A stretch of 64,000 nucleotides of DNA from Clostridia bacterium (GTDB taxonomy: Bacteria > Bacillota > Clostridia > Oscillospirales > Acutalibacteraceae): NCBI GenBank assembly GCA_017507805.1, contig JAFWAC010000025.1, forward strand, positions 79,052 through 143,051. The letters run 5' to 3'. The notes under the pieces were generated by a model, which saw nothing but the letters and a program-made list of their open reading frames with translations, searched no databases and was not told the DNA's origin. This document shows positions 23,326-32,098 of this stretch, one piece after another. How positions within the stretch are numbered: position 1 is the first letter of the stretch; each line of letters starts with the position of its first letter. The translations under genes and the position numbers were made by a program.

Positions 23326-25149
23326 ATGATTCGTGCACATGTACTTATTTGCGGCGGTACGGGTTGTACTTCCTCAGGAAGTCTTGATATTCAAAAGGCA
23401 TTTGCTCAGAATATTGAAAACTGCGGACTTTCTGATGAAGTGAAAATCGTACAGACCGGATGCTTTGGTCTCTGCGCATTAGGTCCCGTTGTAATCGTTT
23501 ACCCTGACGGCACCTTCTATAGCCGCGTAACACCTGATGATGTTAAGGAAATTGTAGAAGAGCATCTTCTCAAGGGTAGAATTGTTGACCGCTTGGTTTA
23601 TACCGATGTAAGTGAGGATACCGTAATTGCTGAGGGCGCCACCATTGCTCTTAACGATACAACCTTCTATAAGTCTCAAAACCGTGTGGTTCTCCGCAAC
23701 TGCGGTGTTATCGACCCCGAGAGCATTGATGAATATATTGCAATGGACGGTTACGCAGCCCTCGGTAAGGTTCTTACCGAAATGACACCCGAGGATGTTA
23801 TTAAGGTTGTAACCGATTCAGGTCTCCGTGGTCGTGGAGGCGGCGGCTTCTCCACAGGTCGTAAGTGGGCGTTGACTGCTCCTAATAAGGCTGACCAGAA
23901 GTATGTTGTTTGTAACGCAGATGAGGGTGACCCCGGTGCGTTTATGGACCGTTCTGTTCTTGAGGGTGATCCGCACTGCCTTATCGAGGCTATGGCTATT
24001 GCCGGTTATGCTATCGGTGCTACCAAAGGCTATGTTTATGTTCGTGCTGAGTATCCTATCGCTGTAAGACGCTTGCAGAAGGCTATTGACGATGCGCGTG
24101 AGTATGGACTTTTAGGTAAGGATATATTCGGCTCCGGCTTTGATTTCGATTTGTTCATTCGTTTGGGTGCCGGCGCATTCGTTTGCGGTGAGGAAACTGC
24201 TTTGATGACCTCTATTGAGGGTAATCGCGGTGAGCCCAGACCCCGTCCGCCTTATCCGGCTGTTAAGGGTCTTTACGGCAAGCCTACCGTTGAAAACAAT
24301 GTTGAAACCTTTGCTAACATTCCCCAGATTATTCTCCGCGGCGCTGATTGGTTTGCTTCTATGGGTACAGCAACCTCCAAGGGTACTAAGGTATTCGCAC
24401 TTGGCGGTAATATCGAAAATACCGGTCTTGTTGAAATCCCCATGGGTACAACCCTCCGTCATATAATTGAGGACATCGGCGGCGGTATTCCTAACGGTAA
24501 AAAGTTCAAGGCTGCTCAAACGGGCGGTCCCTCAGGCGGATGTATTCCTGCAAGCCTTATTGATACCGAGGTTGATTATGATAACCTCGTAGCTATCGGC
24601 TGTATGATGGGCTCAGGCGGTCTTATCGTAATGGATGAGGATAGCTGTATGGTTGATATGGCTAAATTCTTCCTTGAGTTTACTGTTGACGAATCCTGCG
24701 GTAAATGTACTCCTTGCCGTATTGGTACTAAGCGTTTGCTTGAATTGCTTGATGATATTACTAAGGGTAAGGGAACACTTGAGGATATTGACCGTCTTGA
24801 GGAACTCTGCCATTATATTAAGCAGAATTCTCTCTGCGGTCTCGGTCAAACTGCTCCTAACCCTGTATTGGCAACACTTAATTTCTTCCGTGATGAGTAT
24901 GTAGCTCACGTTGTTGATAAGAAGTGTCCTGCAGGTGTATGTAAAGACCTTTTGACCTTCACCGTTGATAAAGAAAAGTGTATCGGTTGCGGTATGTGCG
25001 CAAGAAACTGCCCTGTTAATGCTATCGTAAAGACCGATTATATTGCTCCCGGTCATAAGCTGCCTTCTTATGAAATTGATGCTGAAAAGTGCGTTAAGTG
25101 CGGAGTATGTATGGGCAACTGTAAGTTTAAGGCAATTGAGAAAATATAA
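23326..25149 (+). CDS. hndC: NuoF-like flavin subunit of hydrogenase (HndC/HydB)
   Basis: The 607-residue protein has an N-terminal thioredoxin-like [2Fe-2S] domain (cysteines in ICGGTGCTSSG and TGCFGLCALGP). The NuoF core binds FMN and NADH (SGLRGRGGGGFSTGRKW about residues 165-181; GAGAFVCGEETALM about 282-295). A [4Fe-4S] motif follows (ESCGKCTPCRIG about 459-470), and two more ferredoxin-type clusters lie at the C-terminus (CIGCGMCARNC and CVKCGVCMGNC). It exchanges electrons between NAD(P)H and the iron-sulfur chain. Such complexes may be electron-bifurcating with ferredoxin. Codon use is strongly biased, suggesting high expression. Confidence 0.95.
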   Translation: MIRAHVLICGGTGCTSSGSLDIQKAFAQNIENCGLSDEVKIVQTGCFGLCALGPVVIVYPDGTFYSRVTPDDVKEIVEEHLLKGRIVDRLVYTDVSEDTVIAEGATIALNDTTFYKSQNRVVLRNCGVIDPESIDEYIAMDGYAALGKVLTEMTPEDVIKVVTDSGLRGRGGGGFSTGRKWALTAPNKADQKYVVCNADEGDPGAFMDRSVLEGDPHCLIEAMAIAGYAIGATKGYVYVRAEYPIAVRRLQKAIDDAREYGLLGKDIFGSGFDFDLFIRLGAGAFVCGEETALMTSIEGNRGEPRPRPPYPAVKGLYGKPTVENNVETFANIPQIILRGADWFASMGTATSKGTKVFALGGNIENTGLVEIPMGTTLRHIIEDIGGGIPNGKKFKAAQTGGPSGGCIPASLIDTEVDYDNLVAIGCMMGSGGLIVMDEDSCMVDMAKFFLEFTVDESCGKCTPCRIGTKRLLELLDDITKGKGTLEDIDRLEELCHYIKQNSLCGLGQTAPNPVLATLNFFRDEYVAHVVDKKCPAGVCKDLLTFTVDKEKCIGCGMCARNCPVNAIVKTDYIAPGHKLPSYEIDAEKCVKCGVCMGNCKFKAIEKI

Positions 25150-25168
25150 GAAAGGAGCCTGAAAGTAA

Positions 25169-26920
25169 ATGGATATGATAAATGTTAAGATTAACGGTAT
25201 TGCAATAAGTGTACCCAAGGGCTCTACTGTTTTAGATGCCGCCCGTGTTGCAGGCGTTGAAATTCCCACCCTTTGCTTTATGAAGGAAAAGAACGAAATC
25301 GGCGCTTGCCGTATCTGCGTTGTTGAGGTAAACGAGGGCAGAGGCTTCCGTATAGTTACCGCCTGTGTATATCCCTGCACAGAGGGTATGGAGGTTCTTA
25401 CCAATACCGAGAAAATTCAAAAAGCAAGAAGAACTACCTTGGAGCTTATTCTTTCCACACACGATAAGAAATGTCTCTCCTGTGTTCGTTCCACAAATTG
25501 TGAGCTTCAGAAGCTCTGCCGCGATTACGGTGTAGAGGAGTCTGCCTTTGAAGGCTTCAAGCCCGAATATGAGCTTGATAATTCCACTCCTCACCTTGTA
25601 AGAGATAACAACAAATGTATTCTTTGCCGCCGTTGTGTTGCTGCTTGTGAAGAACAGTATGTAGGCGTTATCGGCGCTAATAACCGCGGTATTGATACTG
25701 CTATCGGCACACCCTTCGAGGTTGGTCTTGCAAATGTTCCCTGTATCTCCTGCGGTCAGTGTACCGTTGTATGTCCTACCGGCGCCTTGGTTGAAAAGGA
25801 TGATACCGATAAGATTTGGGAAGCTTTGGCTGACCCCACAAAGCATGTTGTTGTTCAGACTGCTCCTTCAATCCGCGCCACATTGGGCGAGTGCTTCGGT
25901 ATGCCGATTGGTACTAATGTTGAAGGCAAGATGGTTGCCGCACTCCGCAGACTTGGCTTTGACAAGGTATTTGATACCAACTTTGCCGCCGACCTTACTA
26001 TCGTTGAGGAAGCTAACGAGCTGGTTGAGCGTATTAAGAACGGTGGCACATTGCCGATGATTACCTCTTGCTCACCCGGATGGGTTAAGTTCTGTGAGTA
26101 TTATTATCCTGATATGCTTGCACACTTATCCTCCTGTAAGTCGCCTCAGCAAATGGCAGGTGCCGTTATTAAGACCTACTATGCTGAGAAGGCAGGAATT
26201 GACCCGAAGGATATCGTAAGTGTTTCTGTAATGCCCTGTACTGCAAAGAAATTTGAAATTGGCAGAGATGACCAGAGCGCAGCAGGTGTTCCGGATGTTG
26301 ATATTGCTATCACCACCCGTGAGCTTGCCCGTATGATTGAGCGCGCAGGTCTCCATTTCGATTGGCTGCCTGACGAGGAATTTGATAATCCTCTCGGTGA
26401 AGATACAGGTGCGGCAGTTATATTCGGTGCAACCGGCGGTGTTATGGAGGCAGCACTTCGTACTGCTAACGATTGGCTTACAGGCAAGGATAACACCGAT
26501 ATAGACTTTACAGCCGTTCGCGGCACTCAGGGACTTAAGGAAGCAACCGTCAATATCAACGGCAGCGACATTAAGGTTGCAGTAGCTTCCGGTGCGGCAG
26601 CTGCTAAGTATGTAATGGATACCATGAAAAATGGCAATCCCAACGGTTGGACATTTATCGAAATTATGGGATGTCCCGGCGGTTGTGTAAACGGCGGCGG
26701 TCAGCCCATTCAACCTCAGTATGTTCGTGATACCGTTGATCTTAAGGCAGTTCGTGCAAAGGCTCTTTACGATCAGGACAAGGCTTCTGTAATAAGAAAG
26801 TCTCATGAGTCTCCTGTAATTAAAAAGCTTTACAGCGAGTGGTATGACGGTTTTGGCGGTCACAAGGCTCACCATGACCTTCACACAAGCTATGTTGCCC
26901 GTGAAAAGTACGGTAAATAA
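25169..26920 (+). CDS. hndD: Catalytic [FeFe]-hydrogenase subunit (HndD/HydA)
   Basis: The 583-residue enzyme evolves or consumes H2. Domains in order are a plant-type [2Fe-2S] domain (about residues 1-78), a His-Cys [4Fe-4S] motif (HDKKCLSCVRSTNCELQKLC, about 98-117), two ferredoxin clusters (CILCRRCVAAC and CISCGQCTVVC, about 150-210) and the H-cluster domain. The last has L1 TSCSPGW near 300, L2 MPCTAKKFE near 354 and L3 MGCPGGCVNGGGQP near 500. A C-terminal small-subunit-like tail follows (SHESPVIKKLY). L1 reads TSCSP rather than the textbook TSCCP, a variant I believe is common in NAD(P)-linked enzymes. With hndA, hndB and hndC it makes a soluble multimeric hydrogenase. Confidence 0.96.
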   Translation: MDMINVKINGIAISVPKGSTVLDAARVAGVEIPTLCFMKEKNEIGACRICVVEVNEGRGFRIVTACVYPCTEGMEVLTNTEKIQKARRTTLELILSTHDKKCLSCVRSTNCELQKLCRDYGVEESAFEGFKPEYELDNSTPHLVRDNNKCILCRRCVAACEEQYVGVIGANNRGIDTAIGTPFEVGLANVPCISCGQCTVVCPTGALVEKDDTDKIWEALADPTKHVVVQTAPSIRATLGECFGMPIGTNVEGKMVAALRRLGFDKVFDTNFAADLTIVEEANELVERIKNGGTLPMITSCSPGWVKFCEYYYPDMLAHLSSCKSPQQMAGAVIKTYYAEKAGIDPKDIVSVSVMPCTAKKFEIGRDDQSAAGVPDVDIAITTRELARMIERAGLHFDWLPDEEFDNPLGEDTGAAVIFGATGGVMEAALRTANDWLTGKDNTDIDFTAVRGTQGLKEATVNINGSDIKVAVASGAAAAKYVMDTMKNGNPNGWTFIEIMGCPGGCVNGGGQPIQPQYVRDTVDLKAVRAKALYDQDKASVIRKSHESPVIKKLYSEWYDGFGGHKAHHDLHTSYVAREKYGK

Positions 26921-26937
26921 TAAGTTAAATTAAGCTA

Positions 26938-26966
26938 TTGAAAAAAATGTCCGATATGGCTATAAT
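26938..26966 (+). promoter_or_regulatory. Promoter of ttcA-like gene inside the hydrogenase terminator
   Basis: TTGAAA (26938-26943), a 17-base spacer and TATAAT (26961-26966). The -10 occupies the loop of the hnd terminator. Transcription starting near 26973 contains only the 3' arm, so the hairpin cannot form on the new RNA. Confidence 0.7.
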
Positions 26967-26993
26967 GTAATTAGCCGTATCGGACTTTTTTTA
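26943..26993 (+). terminator. Terminator of the hydrogenase operon
   Basis: GTCCGATA-type arm (26949-26960) pairs with TAGCCGTATCGGAC (26972-26985), preceded by A7 and followed by T7. It lies 23-73 bases after the hndD stop. Confidence 0.88.
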
Positions 26994-27009
26994 TAAAGGA
27001 AAATTTGTT

Positions 27010-27846
27010 TTGGGCAAAAGAGAACTTGAAAAACATATTGAAGTACAAAGAAGCATCATAAAAAAATACCGTAAATCAATCTGGAATAATTTCGTTGCCG
27101 CAGTGCAGGAATATGAGCTTATTAAGGAAAACGATAAAATTGCAGTTTGTATTTCAGGCGGTAAGGATTCTGTGCTGTTAGCTTGCTGTATGCGTCAGCT
27201 TCAGCTTCACAGTAATGTTCCTTTTTCTTTGGTTTATTTGGTTATGGACCCGGGTTATAATTCCGAAAACCGCAAGCTGATAGAAAAAAATGTGGAAACA
27301 CTTAGGCTTGATGTAAATATTTTTGAAAGTGATATATTTGAGGTGACAGATAGAGTTGGCGGCGCGCCCTGCTACCTTTGCGCACGCATGAGACGAGGCT
27401 TTCTTTACAGTAAGGCAAAGGAATTGGGCTGTAATAAAATCGCGTTGGGACACCACTTTAATGATGTTATTGAAACTGTGCTTATGAGTATGATGTATTC
27501 CTCGGAAATCAAAACCATGCTTCCAAAGCTTCACAGCACAAATTTTGAGGGTATGGAGCTTATACGCCCATTATATAAGGTAAAAGAAAAAGACATTATT
27601 TCCTGGGCGGAATATAACGGATTTAAATTTTTGCAGTGTGCCTGCAAAATGACCGAAAAGAATTCCGACTTGGAATTAATGTCTAAAAGAAAAGAAATCA
27701 AGGCTTTAATTGAATATATTAAAACTCAAAATATTGAAGCGGATGATAATATTTTCAGAAGCCTGCACAATGTTAATCTTGCCACAATTCCCGGATGGCG
27801 CGATAAGGATAACGGTGAAACACACTCTTTTTTGGAGTGGTATTAA
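27010..27846 (+). CDS. TtcA-family PP-loop tRNA-thiolation-like protein
   Basis: The 278-residue protein carries the PP-loop CISGGKDSVLLACCM (about residues 45-59) of ATP pyrophosphatases. It also has CYLCARMRRGFLY (about 122-134) with the CxxC pair and ALGHHFNDVIETVL (about 145-158), as in TtcA/TtuA proteins that thiolate tRNA. A further Cys pair (QCAC) occurs near residue 218. The TTG start at 27010 is supported by AAAGGA nine bases upstream. The gene ends in a four-base overlap with the convergent OGG gene. Its promoter is nested in the hydrogenase terminator. Confidence 0.88.
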   Translation: MGKRELEKHIEVQRSIIKKYRKSIWNNFVAAVQEYELIKENDKIAVCISGGKDSVLLACCMRQLQLHSNVPFSLVYLVMDPGYNSENRKLIEKNVETLRLDVNIFESDIFEVTDRVGGAPCYLCARMRRGFLYSKAKELGCNKIALGHHFNDVIETVLMSMMYSSEIKTMLPKLHSTNFEGMELIRPLYKVKEKDIISWAEYNGFKFLQCACKMTEKNSDLELMSKRKEIKALIEYIKTQNIEADDNIFRSLHNVNLATIPGWRDKDNGETHSFLEWY

Positions 27847-28676
27847 AGGCTAAGCTTTGTTTCGCGCGCATAAAAGAATATATATTGCTGAACAATTCCG
27901 GCGTAGGGGAGGGCTTCTGCCGGCAGCTCTCCGTCAAACAACACCTGCATTGCTCTTTTAATCCAGACATCCTTTGGGAATGCAGAAATATGCTTGTGTG
28001 AAAATAAAAGAGCGCAGTCAGCAACCTTCGGTCCCACACCGTTAATTTTCATAAGCTCATTTCGCGCATCGTCAATGGAAAGTGATTTAAGGTTAAAAAG
28101 GTCAACCTCGCCGCCTGCAACCTTTTTGGCGGCATCTAAAATATATTTAGCTCTGAAGCCGGAGCGCAAGGGTGCCAAATCCTCTAAGGATAAGCCCGCT
28201 ATTCTCTCGGCTGACGGAAAGGTGTAAAACCCGTTAAATTCTTCACCAAAGCATTCACAAAGTCGGTTTATAATACCTTTAATTCTCTTTATGTTGTTGT
28301 TTTGCGAAATTATAAAGGAGCAAAGTGTTTCCCACGGCTCCTGATTGAGCACGCGTATTCCTTTGCCATATTCCGCTGCATTTTTCAGGATTTCATTGCC
28401 CGATATGCCGACTATGATTTCACCATAATCGCGGTCAAGGTCAAAATAATCACGCCAAACGCAGTCGAATGTTTCTTTATCTGTGTTGTAAAGAATAATT
28501 GTACCGTTTTCAAGCTTTTCAAGCTCTAAGTATTTGTTATAGGCTACACCGCGCCATCTGCCCTTTTCGTCACATTCCCAACGAAATGCCTGACCGCAAT
28601 CTAAGGTGTGCGGCAGGTCGAAATGTTCAATTCCTTCTATATAAACACAGTTGTTTTTAAATATTAAATTATACAT
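27843..28676 (-). CDS. ogg: 8-oxoguanine DNA glycosylase (OGG1-like, HhH-GPD)
   Basis: This 277-residue base-excision repair enzyme has an N-terminal OGG_N-like domain (FDLPHTLDCGQAFRW, about residues 19-33) and the HhH-GPD region. The helix-hairpin-helix is LMKINGVGPKVADCALLF (about 210-227); its Lys should be the Schiff-base nucleophile. The catalytic Asp lies in FPKDVWIKRAM (about 234-244). It removes oxidised guanine and cuts the strand. Its 3' end overlaps that of the ttcA-like gene by four bases, with no terminator between. It is divergent from the DUF6062 gene. Confidence 0.93.
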   Translation of the reverse strand: MYNLIFKNNCVYIEGIEHFDLPHTLDCGQAFRWECDEKGRWRGVAYNKYLELEKLENGTIILYNTDKETFDCVWRDYFDLDRDYGEIIVGISGNEILKNAAEYGKGIRVLNQEPWETLCSFIISQNNNIKRIKGIINRLCECFGEEFNGFYTFPSAERIAGLSLEDLAPLRSGFRAKYILDAAKKVAGGEVDLFNLKSLSIDDARNELMKINGVGPKVADCALLFSHKHISAFPKDVWIKRAMQVLFDGELPAEALPYAGIVQQYIFFYARETKLSL

Positions 28677-28755
28677 TTTTCTGCTCCAATCAAGTTTGTA
28701 AGTTTATTATAACTGCCATTCGGAAAAATGTAAATATAAATTTAGGAGTTAAATT

Positions 28756-29442
28756 ATGAGAGATGATATTTGTACCATACCTGTCAGTGAGGTATTCGAG
28801 GTTAATGACGGCTGTCCCATTTGCAGAATGAGGGATACCATTGAAAAAAGGATTATCGATTACATTATGGGGGACGCAATGATGGAGCCTGATGTGCGCA
28901 TTGAAACCAATCGTGTCGGTTTTTGCGAGCATCACTATGACGAGATGTTGTCTCACAGGGGCCGCCTTCAATTGGCACTTATGCTGCAAACCCATCTTGA
29001 CGAAATAAATAAAAATGTATTTTCAAAAAGCTTGTTTAATACCGCCGCAAAAAAAGGGGAAAAAGCTTCGAGAATTTCGGAAACCTGCTTTATTTGCGAT
29101 AAAATCGAATACGGTATTTCGCGTATGATAGACACGGTTTACCGTTGCTATGAGAATGAACGCGATTTCCGTGATATGTTTAATTCCCAAAGTATGTTTT
29201 GTCTGCCTCATTTTGAGCGATTGATTTCAGGCGCGCAAAAGCGGAATATGCGTAACCACGGAAGTGAATTCACAAAAAATCTCACACGGATAACCACTGA
29301 ATATTCCAACGGACTTTATAAATTAATCTCTGAATATTGTACGATTTATGATTACCGTTCCAATAAAGGCGAAACACAAAGTCCGGAGTGCCGCGAGTCT
29401 GTAGAAAAAACTGTTGCATTTTTAACCGGCAGATTTACATAA
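28756..29442 (+). CDS. DUF6062 family protein
   Basis: This 228-residue soluble protein matches a family of Clostridia proteins of unknown function (DUF6062). It has two repeats of a Cys/His pattern: CPICRMRD (about residues 20-27) with FCEHHYDEML (about 56-65), and CFICDKIE (about 112-119) with FCLPHFERLI (about 145-154). Each CxxC...CxxH set could bind a metal. The ribosome site TAGGAG is adequate. A weak hairpin (CTCG...CGAG, T5) near 29477-29497 may end transcription. Confidence 0.8.
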   Translation: MRDDICTIPVSEVFEVNDGCPICRMRDTIEKRIIDYIMGDAMMEPDVRIETNRVGFCEHHYDEMLSHRGRLQLALMLQTHLDEINKNVFSKSLFNTAAKKGEKASRISETCFICDKIEYGISRMIDTVYRCYENERDFRDMFNSQSMFCLPHFERLISGAQKRNMRNHGSEFTKNLTRITTEYSNGLYKLISEYCTIYDYRSNKGETQSPECRESVEKTVAFLTGRFT

Positions 29443-29617
29443 TTCGACTTTTTTTGCTGTCGGTTGATAGTTTTTCCTCGTAAAATGGCGAGTTTTTAGA
29501 CTTTTCCACCGAGTTATCCACTTTTTTATGTCAACCTGTATAACTTTTCCTTTTTTTGACTAAAATAAAAATATGTAAAAAATACATTGAATTTCAGTAG
29601 CATCAAAGGGGAAAGAT

Positions 29618-29893
29618 ATGGTTAAGGGTGTAAGTAAAACCGTAATTGTTGTCAATAATACCGGTAGTAAATTATTTGAAAAAATTGTTTTTTATGTAAC
29701 ACCGGAGTATGGCAATCTGAGCGCCAAGCAATTAAAAAAGGCGGCAAGCGCTTTTTCGTTTAATTATGATTTCAATCCGCCGAAAAACGGAAGCCTGCGC
29801 GCAAGCTATGTACGCAAGCGAAAAATAAGAATTATAGCGTTTTCACTTGCGATTGTTGCGTTGTTGGCGGTGGCTTTGGTTTTGATATTGTAA
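29618..29893 (+). CDS. Small tail-anchored hypothetical protein
   Basis: This 91-residue protein has a polar N-terminal domain (TVIVVNNTGSKLFEKIVFYVTPE, then LSAKQLKKAASAF), a basic hinge (YVRKRKIR) and a single C-terminal hydrophobic segment of about 20 residues. This indicates a C-tail membrane anchor with the domain in the cytoplasm. The AAGGGGAAAG ribosome site is good, and a terminator follows at 29904. No family is recognised. Confidence 0.7.
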   Translation: MVKGVSKTVIVVNNTGSKLFEKIVFYVTPEYGNLSAKQLKKAASAFSFNYDFNPPKNGSLRASYVRKRKIRIIAFSLAIVALLAVALVLIL

Positions 29894-29903
29894 ATAAATT
29901 ATT

Positions 29904-29948
29904 AAAAATGCAAGAAGTGTGCTTTAATTCTTGCATTTTTCTTTTTTT
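29904..29948. terminator. Terminator of the tail-anchored protein gene
   Basis: AAAAATGCAAGAA (29904-29916) pairs exactly with TTCTTGCATTTTT (29928-29940), then a long T-tract. Confidence 0.9.
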
Positions 29949-29994
29949 TCGACTATAATCAATAAGTATGCTATTATGTAAAAAAGGTGAGTTA

Positions 29995-30717
29995 ATGAAA
30001 GAATATTTTAAAATAGGTCTTAAAGACTTTGGAAGAAGCATCATCGTTAATTTTATGTGCCTTATAATTGTTATTTCTATGAGCGTGCTTGCAAGCGCCG
30101 CCTTCTCGGAGGATATCGGATATATTGCCTACGGTACAAAAGAGGATAGCGAGCAATCCGAACAGCTTTATACATACTATTATGAGGACGGCGAGGATAC
30201 AAAGCTTTCTGAATATGAAGCGCAGGGCTATACTGTTACAAAGTCCGATTTGTCTGAGATAACCAAAACGGGAGACACCGTATTTCTTGTTACAGTTCAG
30301 ATCTTCACCTTGCTTTTATTGGTATCCTTCCTGTATCCCGAGTTTTGGAATTACGGTACAAAGGATAATAATCTTGTCAACTTCAAGCACAAAGAGGCTG
30401 ATTTATATAAGGGGCTTAAATGTGGTGCTGTTTCAATCATCCCTTATGCATTATTACTTTTATTTTTCCTGTTCACCAAAAATACGGTTTGCGCAAGCTT
30501 TCCGACTGCATTGTTGAAATTTATTAATCCTTCGGTTTATACATTTACACAATTAATTGTGGGAACTCCTACGGTATTAAGCAAGCTTGCTGTTTGGAGA
30601 ATACTGTTGTTGTTTGCGTTACTTTTGGTAACTCCGATAGCGGCGCAGATTGGATATACCTTGGGTTATAAAAATATCTCAATTTCTGAAAAGCTGATTT
30701 ATAAAAAGAAAAAGTAA
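29995..30717 (+). CDS. Polytopic hypothetical membrane protein
   Basis: About 240 residues with an N-terminal hydrophobic segment (residues about 15-37), an external acidic/Tyr-rich loop (SEQSEQLYTYYYEDGED) and at least three later hydrophobic segments (about 92-112, 135-160, 193-220). ATG 29995 is preceded by AAAAAGGTGAG at good spacing. It is followed 29 bases later by a DUF624-type membrane protein gene, with which it is probably co-transcribed. The protein may be a distant relative of that family; I do not recognise it otherwise. Confidence 0.7.
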   Translation: MKEYFKIGLKDFGRSIIVNFMCLIIVISMSVLASAAFSEDIGYIAYGTKEDSEQSEQLYTYYYEDGEDTKLSEYEAQGYTVTKSDLSEITKTGDTVFLVTVQIFTLLLLVSFLYPEFWNYGTKDNNLVNFKHKEADLYKGLKCGAVSIIPYALLLLFFLFTKNTVCASFPTALLKFINPSVYTFTQLIVGTPTVLSKLAVWRILLLFALLLVTPIAAQIGYTLGYKNISISEKLIYKKKK

Positions 30718-30745
30718 AATTGTTATTAAGGTAGGGTGATATATT

Positions 30746-31594
30746 ATGGCTGGTTTTTTCGGCTTGTTTAATTATGAGAAGGAGGGTCCCGGAATTTCAA
30801 AAAATGCTCCCAAAAAGAAAACAATTGTTGTTTTCTTTGAGACCTTTTTCAGAAATTTCTGGAAATTCATTACAATTAATTTAGTTTTTTCAATTCTTTC
30901 TGTTCCCGTTGTGACTAACGGTCTTGCTGCCGCAGGTATGACAAATGTTACCCGTAATACAGCGCGGGACAAGCATTCCTTTGGATTGAGCGACTTTTTT
31001 GATACAATCAAAAAAAATTGGAGGCAGGCTTTGCCGGCAGGTATAATCAATGTTTTGGTTTATGCTGTTTTGATTTTTGATGCCTTCTATTTTTATAATG
31101 CAGGCACAGGTATAATGTCTACGGTGGGTTTGGGTATCACTTTTGCCATTTTTCTTGTTTTTTCAATGGCAAATTATTTTATCTGGACCCTGATGATAAC
31201 CTTTAAATTCAGATTAAAGCAAATTTATACAAACAGCTTAAAATTTGCTATAATTAATTTAAAGAAAAATCTCCTTTGCTTTTTTACAATACTTTTAGTT
31301 CATGCTATATATGTACTTATTGCCGCTTTACTGTTTAAATATATTTTCTTTGTAATCACCGTTGAGCTTATTATTTATATCATAACCTTTCCGGCATTCA
31401 AATTTTTACTTATACAGTATTGTGTTTTCCCCGCAGTTAAAAAATATATTATTGATCCTTATTACCTCGAGCATCCCGATGAGGACATACAAAAGCGCCG
31501 TGATTTAGGCATTGAGGTCGATGAACCGAAGCCTGTTAAACCCGAGGGCGCAGAGGACGAGGATGAAGAACCCGAAAATGTTTTTAATGATTAA
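30746..31594 (+). CDS. YesL-like DUF624 membrane protein
   Basis: The 282-residue protein resembles the DUF624/YesL family. It has an N-terminal FGLFNYEKEGPG-type start, a segment KFITINLVFSILSVPVVTNGLAAAGMTN (about residues 41-68), FWxTxKxNWRQA-like KKNWRQALPAGI (about 90-101) and four or five more membrane spans. The cytoplasmic tail is strongly acidic and Glu/Asp-rich. The function of the family is unknown, though members sit near carbohydrate-uptake genes. The GGTAGGGTGAT ribosome site is good. Confidence 0.8.
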   Translation: MAGFFGLFNYEKEGPGISKNAPKKKTIVVFFETFFRNFWKFITINLVFSILSVPVVTNGLAAAGMTNVTRNTARDKHSFGLSDFFDTIKKNWRQALPAGIINVLVYAVLIFDAFYFYNAGTGIMSTVGLGITFAIFLVFSMANYFIWTLMITFKFRLKQIYTNSLKFAIINLKKNLLCFFTILLVHAIYVLIAALLFKYIFFVITVELIIYIITFPAFKFLLIQYCVFPAVKKYIIDPYYLEHPDEDIQKRRDLGIEVDEPKPVKPEGAEDEDEEPENVFND

Positions 31595-31637
31595 TAAATT
31601 TTAAATGCAACACATATATATTGTATCGGTGATATAT

Positions 31638-31919
31638 ATGTGTTGCAGAATAGCAGATTTAAAGAACAAGCAGGTTGTTTGTATTAAAAACGGTTGTGTT
31701 CTGGGATTTGTTTCGGATATCGAAATGAATACCTCGGACGGTTGCCTTGAAGCTATCGTAATTTACGGAAAACCGCGTTTTTTCGGGCTTTTGGGCAGAG
31801 ATGAGGATATTGTTATTCCTTGGACTGAAATAAGTGTTATCGGGCAGGAAACGGTGCTTGTTAAAACCGACCCCGAGCCCTACCTCAGATTGCTGAAACG
31901 CAGTCGCTATTTAGCCTAA
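31638..31919 (+). CDS. YlmC/YmxH-type PRC-barrel protein
   Basis: The 93-residue protein carries the motif of the YlmC/YmxH sporulation-associated family: MCCRIADLKNKQVVCI at the start, GFVSDIEMNTSDG, then RFFGLLGRDEDIVIPWTEI (about residues 50-68). The fold is a PRC-barrel. ATG 31638 was chosen because family members begin at this Met; in-frame codons upstream extend into the intergenic hairpin-like TATATATG sequence. The ribosome site is weak (GGTGAT). A long terminator hairpin follows. Confidence 0.85.
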   Translation: MCCRIADLKNKQVVCIKNGCVLGFVSDIEMNTSDGCLEAIVIYGKPRFFGLLGRDEDIVIPWTEISVIGQETVLVKTDPEPYLRLLKRSRYLA

Positions 31920-31924
31920 AATTT

Positions 31925-31991
31925 GCACATTCGGTTTTCCTTTTAAGGCAAGGAGCAGCCAATTTCAAAGGAAAGCCGGATGTGCTTTTTT
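31925..31991 (+). terminator. Long terminator after the ymxH-like gene
   Basis: GCACATTCGGTTTTCCTTT (31925-31943) pairs with AAAGGAAAGCCGGATGTGC (31967-31985) with one mismatch, loop of 23 bases, then T6. Confidence 0.85.
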
Positions 31992-32098
31992 ATTTAGAGA
32001 TATATTCTTGCGAAAAATATTATTATATGATAAAATATTTTTAAAGTTTTAAAATTAATTTTTCTTTTTGTGGTAATATATTTTTAAGGTGATATGAA

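Noticed and set aside
29505-29530. TTATCCAC resembling a DnaA box
   Set aside because: A single imperfect site, with no cluster, no dnaA/dnaN and no AT-rich unwinding element; not an origin.
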